Below, piece after piece: positions 1 through 8,200 of a stretch of DNA of 64,000 bases. Made by a program: the position numbers and the translations under genes. The stretch covers positions 1-64,000 of the IMG/VR virus record IMGVR_UViG_3300027668_000010; one strand, written 5' to 3'. The notes under the pieces are model-generated. The model did no database searches and had not been told where the DNA came from. It saw nothing but the letters and a program-made list of their open reading frames with translations. Source of the stretch: a virus. Position 1 is the stretch's first letter; each line of letters begins with the position of its first letter.

Positions 1-3
1 GGA

Positions 4-504
4 ATGGCTCGTAAAGGAAATGGATTAACTATTTATAACAAAGCCGAAGAAGAAAATGGTGATTACAAAAATGTAGCACTCATTGATAACAAAGGTAAAA
101 TAAAATACTTAGATAAAAAAGTACCATCTAACATTAAGAAACAAATTGAAGACGAAGCTAAGAAGATGATGGAAATCACAAACGAAGGAAACTCAATGAT
201 AAAATTAAAAAACTTAATGAACGAATCAATAGGACTTGGTGAACTACCATCTGAAAAACTAATGAAGATGAAAGTATCAGCTAAAGATATGTTGGATTCA
301 GTTAATCCTAAAAAAGTAAATGAATCTGAAGAGGATGAGTCAAGGAAGAGACTCGATTCTATCAATAAAATCAGACAGGCACTGTCAAAAACAAAAGACC
401 TAAAAAGAGCAGAGTTCGGCTTCCTTGATGATGTTAAAGCTAAAAGACTACTACTAAGCCTAATAGACCATCTAGAAAAACAAGTGAAGGTACTCTCAAA
501 ATAA
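4..504 (+). CDS. Hypothetical protein, prohead region
   Basis: A 166-residue, highly charged, Lys/Glu-rich protein with no Cys and no membrane segment. It is mostly helix-forming, and the C-terminal third (about residues 110-166) looks like a basic coiled coil. ATG at 4 is the first in-frame start; only three bases of leader are visible, so an upstream start cannot be excluded. Its place just upstream of the scaffold and capsid genes suggests a head assembly or core role, but I recognise no family. Confidence 0.7.
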   Translation: MARKGNGLTIYNKAEEENGDYKNVALIDNKGKIKYLDKKVPSNIKKQIEDEAKKMMEITNEGNSMIKLKNLMNESIGLGELPSEKLMKMKVSAKDMLDSVNPKKVNESEEDESRKRLDSINKIRQALSKTKDLKRAEFGFLDDVKAKRLLLSLIDHLEKQVKVLSK

Positions 505-531
505 ATCATTAAAAAAGCTAGGATAACAATA

Positions 532-891
532 ATGGATTACTCAGATATATTACAAGATATTTCAGTTGACTTATCATTTATGGTAAAGAAACATCTAAAG
601 GATATTAAAAAATTAGATTCCAAAAAACAAAAACAATTTGGAAAACTATTAGGAGATATGCTGAAAGGTATAGATGATTTAAGTGAAGCCAATGAATCAG
701 TTGTTAACGAAGCTAAGATAGCATTTGTGAATGATAAGTTAGTGGGTGATAGAATCCAAAAATCAGGATTGTTACCACTATTGGGTGACAACAACGCATC
801 TTTAAATGCTAACAAAGTGAAATTTACAAGAGAGTTAAGAGATACACTAATAAAACTTTATAAAAAATACAGTTCATTGACAATAAAGTAA
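532..891 (+). CDS. Hypothetical protein, prohead region
   Basis: A 119-residue helical, Lys/Asp-rich protein starting 27 bases after the previous gene and ending just before a late-type promoter box and terminator. It has no recognisable motif. It is probably co-transcribed with the upstream gene. A small head-core component is possible from position alone. Confidence 0.65.
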   Translation: MDYSDILQDISVDLSFMVKKHLKDIKKLDSKKQKQFGKLLGDMLKGIDDLSEANESVVNEAKIAFVNDKLVGDRIQKSGLLPLLGDNNASLNANKVKFTRELRDTLIKLYKKYSSLTIK

Positions 892-910
892 TTTTAATAA
901 AAATAAATTA

Positions 911-919
911 ATATTTATA
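911..919 (+). promoter_or_regulatory. Late-type promoter box ATATTTATA
   Basis: ATATTTATA lies 51 bases upstream of the bS21 start. It matches the box found in front of most structural genes in this window. It abuts the terminator hairpin at 919-955, so initiation near 926 would avoid forming the full hairpin. Confidence 0.45.
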
Positions 920-955
920 TACACCGGTCATTAGTTTGGCTGGTGTATTTTTTTT
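919..955 (+). terminator. Intrinsic terminator
   Basis: An inverted repeat ATACACC...GGTGTAT around an ATTAGTTT loop is followed by a run of eight T. It sits directly after the gene ending at 891 and closes the first head operon. Confidence 0.75.
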
Positions 956-969
956 AATAAAACAATTAT

Positions 970-1224
970 ATGCAAGAACGAAAAAGTAACTTTAAAAAAG
1001 TCCGTAGAGATGATATGGAAGTAATGGGTAATGCAATGGCAGTGAAAGTCGTTAACGGTCAAATTGAACCAGCTCTTAAATTATGGAAACGTAAGATGAA
1101 AGATAGTGGTAAATTAGATGAAGTTAAAGATAGACGAGAATTCATAAAACCATCAGCAGTTAATCGAAGAAAACGTGCAGAGGCTATACGAACTCAATGG
1201 CACAGAACTCAAGAAGATAAGTAA
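970..1224 (+). CDS. rpsU: Phage-encoded ribosomal protein bS21
   Basis: An 84-residue basic protein whose residues 24-76 follow the bS21 pattern: a first helix with ALKLWKRKMKDSGKLDEV (35-52), then RREFIKPSAVNRRKR (55-69). The FIKPS segment is the form I recall from Bacteroidota bS21. About 20 N-terminal residues extend beyond the usual bS21 start, and internal Met at 16, 19 and 23 are alternative starts. bS21 sits on the 30S platform next to the 16S rRNA 3' end; in Flavobacterium it helps sequester the anti-Shine-Dalgarno. In my recalled alignment the tyrosine that contacts the anti-SD corresponds to Arg74 here. The gene's own leader is AT-rich with no Shine-Dalgarno, unlike the capsid genes that follow. 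Phage bS21 genes are known in several large phages, so the family call is firm; any effect on translation is inference. Confidence 0.88.
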   Translation: MQERKSNFKKVRRDDMEVMGNAMAVKVVNGQIEPALKLWKRKMKDSGKLDEVKDRREFIKPSAVNRRKRAEAIRTQWHRTQEDK

Positions 1225-1244
1225 TGAGTACAATATTAGTGTTT

Positions 1245-1253
1245 TTATTTATA
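1245..1253 (+). promoter_or_regulatory. Possible late-type promoter box TTATTTATA
   Basis: TTATTTATA differs from the ATATTTATA box at one base. It lies between the bS21 gene and the scaffold gene, 122 bases before the scaffold start, with a stem-loop at 1280-1299 in between. Confidence 0.35.
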
Positions 1254-1279
1254 CTACACTATTTATTGTAAATTGTGAT

Positions 1280-1299
1280 ACCACCTCCCAATAGGTGGT
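1280..1299 (+). terminator. Stem-loop, possible weak terminator or leader hairpin
   Basis: A perfect 7-bp stem ACCACCT/AGGTGGT with loop CCCAAT lies between bS21 and the scaffold gene. No clear T run follows, so it may attenuate transcription or protect an mRNA end rather than terminate efficiently. Confidence 0.45.
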
Positions 1300-1375
1300 T
1301 AACGTTATTTTATATAAACAATTATATTAAGATTTACAATAATCTTATTTCCCCAAAAAATTTAGGAGAATTATT

Positions 1376-2347
1376 ATGGCAAGAAAAGACTTGTTATCAG
1401 AAGCAATTGCTGATGCTAAGGCTGTGAAAGAAACAGCAATGGCCAATGCAAAATTAGCTTTGGAAGAGGCATTCACTCCAAAACTTCAATCAATGATATC
1501 TGCGAAGCTAGCAGAAGAAGCTGAAGAAGAAATGGAAGAAGAAGAAACTGAAGAAGCGTATCATTCTGAAGAAGCTGAAGTAGAAGAGTACAAAGAAGCA
1601 GACATGGATTCTGAAGAAGAAGAAATGGAAGAAGCTGAAATGGATTCTGAAGAAGAAGCAGAAACGGAAGAAGAAGAAATGGAAATGGATTCGGAAGAAG
1701 AAATGGAAATGGATTCGGAAGAAGAAATGGAAATGGATTCTGAAGAGGATGAAGATGAATTAGATTTAGAATCTATCATTAGAGAACTTGAAGATGAAAA
1801 CGAAATGGATTCGGAAGAAGAAATGGAAATGACTGAAGAAGAAGAAATGGAAATGGATTCGGAAGAAGAAGTGACTGAAGAAGAAGAAGAAGAAATCGAT
1901 TTGGATGAAGTTATCAGAACATTGAAAGAAATGGAAGATGGTGACGAAGAAGAAGAATCGATGACTGAAGCTGAAGAAGAAGATGAAGATATGGCAGGTG
2001 AATTGGAAGAAGCTTATACAACTATAAAAAGTTTACAAACTACTATCAACGAAGTTAACCTATTGAACGCTAAACTTCTTTACACTAACAAATTATTCAG
2101 AACATTTGATTTAAATGAAAATCAAAAAGTAAAAGTTCTTGAAAACTTTGATAGAACTTCATCAGTAAGAGAAGTTAAGTTAGTATTTTCAACATTAGCT
2201 GAAAATCTTAACGTAGCTAAGAAAACAAAAGTTGTTGTTAGAGAAGGTTATGCTTCTAAAGCAACAAAAAGTTCTGCACCTAAGAAAATAATTTCTGAAG
2301 GTAATGAAATGGCCGCTCGCTGGAAAAAGCTTGCTGGTTTAAATTAA
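1376..2347 (+). CDS. 22: Prohead core scaffolding protein, gp22-like
   Basis: A 323-residue protein. Residues about 50-215 are extremely acidic (Glu/Asp/Met/Ser tracts, including short repeats of EEEMEMDS), followed by a predicted coiled-coil segment (about 215-285) containing EVNLLNAKLLYTNKLFR and LNENQKVKVLENFD. This C-terminal pattern is shared by scaffold proteins of marine T4-like phages. The gene lies directly upstream of gp23, as in T4. The scaffold should fill the prohead and be destroyed by the prohead protease before DNA packaging. ATG 1376 has a strong AGGAG at 1364-1368. The C-terminal AARWKKLAGLN could be the capsid-interacting tail. Family assignment rests on architecture and position. 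Confidence 0.78.
   Translation: MARKDLLSEAIADAKAVKETAMANAKLALEEAFTPKLQSMISAKLAEEAEEEMEEEETEEAYHSEEAEVEEYKEADMDSEEEEMEEAEMDSEEEAETEEEEMEMDSEEEMEMDSEEEMEMDSEEDEDELDLESIIRELEDENEMDSEEEMEMTEEEEMEMDSEEEVTEEEEEEIDLDEVIRTLKEMEDGDEEEESMTEAEEEDEDMAGELEEAYTTIKSLQTTINEVNLLNAKLLYTNKLFRTFDLNENQKVKVLENFDRTSSVREVKLVFSTLAENLNVAKKTKVVVREGYASKATKSSAPKKIISEGNEMAARWKKLAGLN
1672..1747 (+). repeat. Tandem 24-bp coding repeat in scaffold gene
   Basis: About three tandem copies of a 24-bp unit (GAAGAAGAAATGGAAATGGA then TTCG) encode repeats of EEEMEMDS. A related copy recurs at about 1801-1870. The low-complexity tract explains the spurious antisense Ser-rich ORF here. Confidence 0.8.
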
Positions 2348-2377
2348 TTTTTAAATAAATAAAAACGGAGAATAAAC

Positions 2378-4024
2378 ATGGATTTAAAAAACATCCTTAG
2401 TGAAGGTTCTTCTCATACCGCTAGATTGTCAGAAGCTACAAGAGCTTTGGCAGGGAAATGGGAAAAAACTGGTCTTTTAGAAGGAATTGACAACGAAGTT
2501 GAAAAAGCAGGCGTTGCAACACTTTTAGAAAACCAAGCAAGACAATTAGTAAAAGAAGCATCTTCTACTGGAACAGCCGCAAACGGTGAAGAATGGGCTG
2601 GAGTAGCTCTACCATTAGTAAGACGTATCTTTTCTGAAATAGTTGCTAAAGATTTCGTATCTGTACAACCAATGAACTTACCATCAGGTCTAGTATTTTA
2701 TCTAGATTTCAAATATGGTACTGCTCAACCAGGTTTTGCAACAGGTGCTGGAAAAGATTCACAACTTGATTCTGTATTCGGTGTTACCGATACTACTGCA
2801 GATGCATCTGGTGGACTTTATGGTGCTGGAAGATTTGGTTATACAATCAATGACCAAGTTACTGCAACTCAATTGAGTTCATCAACTTCAGCAACAGCTG
2901 CAAATAAATTTGCAACTGGTTCAGCTGCATCAGCTGCTACATGGAATTATGATACTGCATTTAGTTCATCTTACCATACGAAGTTTAACGCAACACTACC
3001 AACTGTATATACAATTGCCGTTCCTACTGCATCTATGCCAGGTTTAGACCTTAAAGGTATTAGAGCATTTAGAATTATTGGTACAGATGTTTCTGACCAA
3101 TTCCCACAATTCGCTGTATTAGATGGTGGAGATGTTAGATTTGTAGTAGAAGGAAGTGCAGTACATAATGATAGTATTACAGTTAAGTATCACAAACAAC
3201 CAACTGATATTACTCGTGGTGATTTTGAAGCTACTTCAACTGCTAATCCTGAAGTTGATGTTGATATTCCAGAATTAAATGTTGAAATGAAATCAATTCC
3301 AATCGTTGCTAAGACACGTAAGTTGAAAGCACAATGGACTCCTGAATTCGCTCAAGATTTGAACGCTTATCATAGTATCGATGCAGAAGCTGAATTAACT
3401 TCTATGTTATCAGAATATATCTCACAAGAGATTGATTTTGAAATCTTAGATATGTTGATTACTGATGCTAAGACTACTGGATATTGGTCAACGCAAGTTG
3501 GACGTGAATGGAATGGTACAGCATTTGCTGATTATTCTTCTACTGCAGCTGCAGCTAGTGCATTCGGACAGGGAGCTTGGTTTCAAACTCTTGGAACAGT
3601 TATCGCTGGTGTATCTAATAAGATTCATCAAAAAACACTTAGAGGTGGAGCTAATTTCATAGTTGTATCTCCAGATGTTGCAACGATAATTGAATCTATT
3701 CCAGGTTATGCTAGTGGTGCTGACAACGGTGATGCACAATTTGCATTCGGTGTTCAGAAGATTGGTGCTTTGAATAGCAGATTTACTGTATATAAGAATC
3801 CTTATATGAAAGAGAACGTAATACTAATGGGTTATAGAGGAAATCAATTCCTTGAAACTGGCGCTGTTTATGCACCATATATTCCACTTATTATGACTCC
3901 TTTAGTATATGACCCTAAAAACTTCACTCCACGTAAAGGTGTTATGACACGTTACGCTAAGCAAATGCTAAGAGGTGAGTTCTACGGAAAAGTATACGTT
4001 GATTCATTAAACAAAATTCAGTAA
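2378..4024 (+). CDS. 23: Major capsid protein, gp23-like
   Basis: A 548-residue HK97-fold capsid protein of the T4 group. The N-terminal segment (about 1-65) is a helical prosequence. It is followed by the conserved LVRRIFSEIVAKDFVSVQPM (about 81-100), the counterpart of the T4 gp23 LVRR...LVSVQP segment. The middle (about 130-270) is a Ser/Thr/Ala-rich insertion. The conserved C-terminal part runs from VDIPELNVEMKSIPIVAKTR to the Met/Arg-rich end. In T4, gp23 is cleaved by the gp21 protease; a Glu-terminated site near residue 60 (LVKE then ASST) is a candidate but not proven. ATG 2378 follows CGGAG. A UUCG-capped terminator ends the unit. Confidence 0.96.
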   Translation: MDLKNILSEGSSHTARLSEATRALAGKWEKTGLLEGIDNEVEKAGVATLLENQARQLVKEASSTGTAANGEEWAGVALPLVRRIFSEIVAKDFVSVQPMNLPSGLVFYLDFKYGTAQPGFATGAGKDSQLDSVFGVTDTTADASGGLYGAGRFGYTINDQVTATQLSSSTSATAANKFATGSAASAATWNYDTAFSSSYHTKFNATLPTVYTIAVPTASMPGLDLKGIRAFRIIGTDVSDQFPQFAVLDGGDVRFVVEGSAVHNDSITVKYHKQPTDITRGDFEATSTANPEVDVDIPELNVEMKSIPIVAKTRKLKAQWTPEFAQDLNAYHSIDAEAELTSMLSEYISQEIDFEILDMLITDAKTTGYWSTQVGREWNGTAFADYSSTAAAASAFGQGAWFQTLGTVIAGVSNKIHQKTLRGGANFIVVSPDVATIIESIPGYASGADNGDAQFAFGVQKIGALNSRFTVYKNPYMKENVILMGYRGNQFLETGAVYAPYIPLIMTPLVYDPKNFTPRKGVMTRYAKQMLRGEFYGKVYVDSLNKIQ

Positions 4025-4056
4025 TCATTAGATTATAGAATTTATACTTAATCTAA

Positions 4057-4085
4057 AAGGGCTTACTTCGGTAGGCCCTTTTTTT
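4057..4085 (+). terminator. Intrinsic terminator with UUCG tetraloop
   Basis: Stem AAGGGC-TAC / GTA-GGCCCTT is closed by a C(TTCG)G loop and followed by seven T. It lies 30 bases after the capsid stop codon and is one of the strongest terminators in the window. Confidence 0.9.
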
Positions 4086-4117
4086 ATGCCTTAAATGTTG
4101 TAATAAAAAATGAATTG

Positions 4118-4126
4118 ATATTTATA
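4118..4126 (+). promoter_or_regulatory. Late-type promoter box ATATTTATA
   Basis: ATATTTATA lies 28 bases upstream of the phoH start, directly after the capsid terminator. Confidence 0.5.
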
Positions 4127-4154
4127 CTAAAGGTTATTTAAGATAGGATTGTAT

Positions 4155-4814
4155 ATGCAGGAAAACGTAGAAAAAAAAGCACCCAAAGGGAATATTAAAT
4201 TTTCAATTACATTATCAGATGAACAAAAAACATCAAAAGCACAAATACTCAATCACCCATTTAGTTTTATAATAGGACAAGCTGGTAGTGGTAAAACTTT
4301 ATTAGCATGTCAGGTTGGATTGGATATGTTTTTTAAAAGAACTGTGAATAAAATAGTGGTTACTAGACCAACTGTATCAAATGAAGATAATGGATTTCTT
4401 CCAGGAACATTAGAAGAAAAAATGGAGCCCTGGTTAGTACCAATTAAATCGAATATGAGAAAGGTTTATAACAAGCCGGCTATATTAGATAAAATGATGG
4501 TAGATGAGCAAATTGAATTAGTATCATTATCACATTTTAGGGGAAGAACGTTTGAAAACTCCATAGTTATAGTAGATGAGTTTCAAAATTTAACTAAACA
4601 ACAACTTCTTATGGTGTTAGGTCGTGTAGGTAAAGGTTCTACTATGATATTATGTGGTGACCCACAACAAATTGATTTAAAATTCAGGAATGATTCAGCA
4701 ATACATGAAGTTCCTAAATTAAAAAATTCAAAATGGGTTTACGATGTTGTATTAAAGGATAACCATAGACATGAATCTTTAAATGATATTTTAAGATTAT
4801 TAACAGAATATTAA
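4155..4814 (+). CDS. phoH: PhoH-like P-loop ATPase
   Basis: A 219-residue PhoH-family NTPase covering the ATPase core. Visible motifs: Walker A GQAGSGKT (about 38-45), VVTRPTV, the GFLPGTLEEKM segment, Walker B IVIVDEFQN (about 140-148) and CGDPQQ (about 173-178). PhoH-like genes are widespread in marine phages; the exact role is unsettled (RNA metabolism is suspected). I start at ATG 4155, which has AGGA at 4145-4148; a TTG at 4149 would add two residues. It has its own late-type promoter and lies between the capsid and fibre genes, away from the replication genes. Confidence 0.93.
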   Translation: MQENVEKKAPKGNIKFSITLSDEQKTSKAQILNHPFSFIIGQAGSGKTLLACQVGLDMFFKRTVNKIVVTRPTVSNEDNGFLPGTLEEKMEPWLVPIKSNMRKVYNKPAILDKMMVDEQIELVSLSHFRGRTFENSIVIVDEFQNLTKQQLLMVLGRVGKGSTMILCGDPQQIDLKFRNDSAIHEVPKLKNSKWVYDVVLKDNHRHESLNDILRLLTEY

Positions 4815-4821
4815 ATTGTAT

Positions 4822-4830
4822 ATATTTATT
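4822..4830 (+). promoter_or_regulatory. Late-type promoter box ATATTTATT
   Basis: ATATTTATT within TATATATTTATTATAAAC lies 23 bases upstream of the small fibre-region gene at 4854. It probably serves the whole adhesion operon through the LamG genes. Confidence 0.45.
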
Positions 4831-4853
4831 ATAAACATTAATCAAAGGTAATT

Positions 4854-5246
4854 ATGTCAGCTGGAAAATATTCATTTACAATAGAGCAGGGGGCTACCCT
4901 CCAATTTGAAATACAATATAAAGATTCTAATAACATTCCTGTGGATTTAACTTCATATAACGGAAGATTACAAGTTAGACCAACAGTTGGTTCATCTGAT
5001 GTGTATTTAACGTTATCAAGTACCTTACAATCAGATAAGACCGGATTAAACTTTAGTGGTTCAAATGGAAGTACACCGTTATCATCAGGTTCAATTGGAA
5101 TATACGTTTCAGCAGTAACTTCATCAGTATTAGATTTCACAACTGCACATTATGATTTGGAAATCTACTCTGGTAGTGGTAATTCTGAGTATGTGGTTAG
5201 GTTATTGGAAGGTAAGGTAAACTTATCTAAAGAGGTAACACGATAA
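4854..5246 (+). CDS. Small beta-rich virion protein preceding the fibre
   Basis: A 130-residue protein rich in Ser/Thr/Gly/Val, predicted all-beta, beginning with a FTIEQGATLQFEIQYKDSN strand pattern seen in Ig-like or baseplate-adaptor domains at the start of phage tail-fibre operons. Its stop codon is followed directly by the ATG of the giant fibre (TAA-ATG), so the two are translationally coupled and may interact. I infer an adaptor that links fibre to baseplate. No enzyme motif is visible. Confidence 0.7.
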   Translation: MSAGKYSFTIEQGATLQFEIQYKDSNNIPVDLTSYNGRLQVRPTVGSSDVYLTLSSTLQSDKTGLNFSGSNGSTPLSSGSIGIYVSAVTSSVLDFTTAHYDLEIYSGSGNSEYVVRLLEGKVNLSKEVTR

Positions 5247-8200
5247 ATGGCATCTAAGAAAGTAAATATAACAAATACTGATAATAAAGTAACTGTAACC
5301 AACTCAAATAATAAAATTGAGGTTATAGATACTAACGTTGCATCAAATATTGAAGTTACCCGACCCGTAACTACAATAGTTGAAGTAAAATCACCAGGCC
5401 CACAAGGTGCAGTTGGTATCACAGGCCCATCTGGGTCACAAGGTATTCAAGGAACTGCAGGCGTTGATGGTGGTGGGGTATTTACACTAATTGAAGGTGG
5501 AATAATATACGCAACCACATCATCTCTACAAATATCAGGTTCACTATATGTAAGTGGTTCATATTTTGGAGATGGTTCAAACCTAACAGGCGTTGGTGGA
5601 GCAGCTGGAACAATAAGTGGTTCGGCTCAAATCATAGCACATTTACCTGTTGGAACAATAAGTGGTTCAACGCAATTTGATACACTTACACTTCCATTTA
5701 CAGGTTCATTCACTGGGTCTTTCGCTGGAGATGGTTCTCAACTAACCTCTATTCCATCCCAAACTGCTAACGACTTCACAACAATATTAAAAAATAAACT
5801 TGATGCAATCGAAGCTAGTGCTGATGTAACTGATGCAACTAACGTATTAGCAAATTTACCTGCTGGAACAATTAGTAGTTCAGCACAATTACCATCTGGT
5901 ATTATAAGTGGTTCAACGCAATTTGATACACTTACACTTCCATTTACAGGTTCATTCACTGGGTCTTTCGCTGGAGATGGTTCTCAACTAACCTCTATTC
6001 CATCCCAAACTGCTAACGACTTCACAACAATATTAAAAAATAAACTTGATGCAATCGAAGCTAGTGCTGATGTAACTGATGCAACTAACGTATTAGCAAA
6101 TTTACCTGCTGGAACAATTAGTAGTTCAGCACAATTACCATCTGGTATTATAAGTGGTTCAACGCAATTTGATACACTTACACTTCCATTTACTGGGTCT
6201 TTTACAGGCTCATTTATTGGGGATGGTTCGTTATTAACTTCATTACCTACACAAACTGCAAATGACTTTACAAATACTCTAAAAAGCAAATTAGATGCAA
6301 TTGAAGCATCCGCAGACGTAACCGATACAACTAATGTAACATCTGCTGGGGCATTGATGGATTCTGAGGTTTCTGCATTAGCATTAATTAAAGGATTAAC
6401 CGCAGCATCAATTTCTGGTTCGTTTACTTCTGTAAGTTCTTCAATAGCATCCGATGTTGCAACCAATACCGCAAAAGTAACAAACGTAAGTACTAATTTA
6501 ACTAAAACAACTGCTACAGCTCAAATAACAATTAATTCATCTGATGGGGATAACGTAGTTATCGCAGAAGCAAGTGATTCTATTGCCGGCTTAATGAGTA
6601 CTACCCATCACGATAAACTTGATGGAATCGAAGCATTAGCAGATGTAACAGATACAACCAATGTATTATCTTCTTTAGTTGGGAGTGAATTGGTAGTTAA
6701 AACAATAACGGCTGAAGAATATGTAGTAAGTTCATCAGTAACTCATATGACTACATCATTTAGTAGTGGTTCTACAATATTTGGCGATGATATATTAGAT
6801 ACACATCAATTTACAGGTTCATTATTTGTTAGTGGTTCATTATATGGTGATGGTTCAAATTTAACAGGTGTTGGTGGAGCAGCTGGAACGATAAGTAGTT
6901 CAGCACAATTACCAACTGGTATTATAAGTGGTTCAACTCAATTCGATACACTCACTCTTCCATTTACAGGCTCATTCACTGGGTCTTTTAATGGTGATGG
7001 TAGTGGAATCACAGGAATTAGTGGAGCATCAGATGAAAACTTTACATCGACATTAAAAAACAAATTAGATGGAATTGAAGCATCCTCTGATGTAACAGAT
7101 ACAGCAAATGTATTAGCAAATTTACCTGCTGGTATTATAAGTGGTTCAACTCAATTTAATACATTAACAACTCCATTTACAGGTTCATTTACAGGTTCAT
7201 ATTTTGGAGATGGTTCAAACCTAACAGGCGTTGGTGGAGCAGCTGGAACAATTAGTAGTTCAGCTCAATTACCAAGTGGAATCATAAGTAGTTCAGCTCA
7301 ATTACCAAGTGGAATCATAAGTGGCTCAACACAATTCGATACACTTACTCTTCCATTTACAGGCTCATTCACTGGGTCTTTCGCTGGAGATGGCTCGTTA
7401 TTAACTTCATTACCTACTCAGACAGCAAATGATTTTACAAATACTTTAAAAACTAAATTAGATGCCATTGAAGCATCCGCAGATGTAACAGATACGGCAA
7501 ATGTATTAGCAAATTTACCTGCTGGTATCATAAGTGGTTCAACACAATTGCCAATTGGAATCATAAGTGGTTCAACACAATTCGATACATTAACCCTTCC
7601 ATTTACAGGTTCATTTACTGGGTCTTTCGCTGGAGATGGGAGTGGATTAACCTCTCTTCCAACCCAAACAGCAAATGATTTTACAAATACTTTAAAAACT
7701 AAATTAGATGCCATTGAAGCATCCGCAGATGTAACAGATGCAACTAATGTAGTAGCAGCACTTGATACGTTAGGAGTTATAAGTGGTTCGGCTCAAGTCT
7801 TAGCACAATTACCTGATGGAACGATAAGTGGCTCAACGCAATTCGATACATTAACACTCCCATTTACTGGGTCTTTTACAGGCTCATTTGTTGGCGATGG
7901 GAGTGGATTAACCTCTCTTCCAGCCCAAACTGCAAATGATTTTACAACAACATTAAAAAACAAATTAGATGCCATTGAGGCATCCGCAGACGTAACCGAT
8001 GCAGCTAATGTATTATCATCATTGCCAGCTGGGGTAGTAAGTAGTTCAGCATTTCCATTAGGTGTTAATATTACAGGCGGAGCTATAATTACAGGTTCAA
8101 CATCGATATATCGTTCTGGTTCTATTGGTGATACGACTATATTTAGTGTTGAAGGTGGACTAGGTACTTTATTCTCAGTAACAGATGAACTAACAGGTTC

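Noticed and set aside
1224-1271. 15-codon hydrophobic ORF overlapping the bS21 stop codon
   Set aside because: Too short, no leader signal, and it spans a late-type promoter-like box; chance is more likely.
1561-1779. Minus-strand Ser-rich ORF
   Set aside because: It is the complement of the Glu-rich GAA repeats of the scaffold gene.
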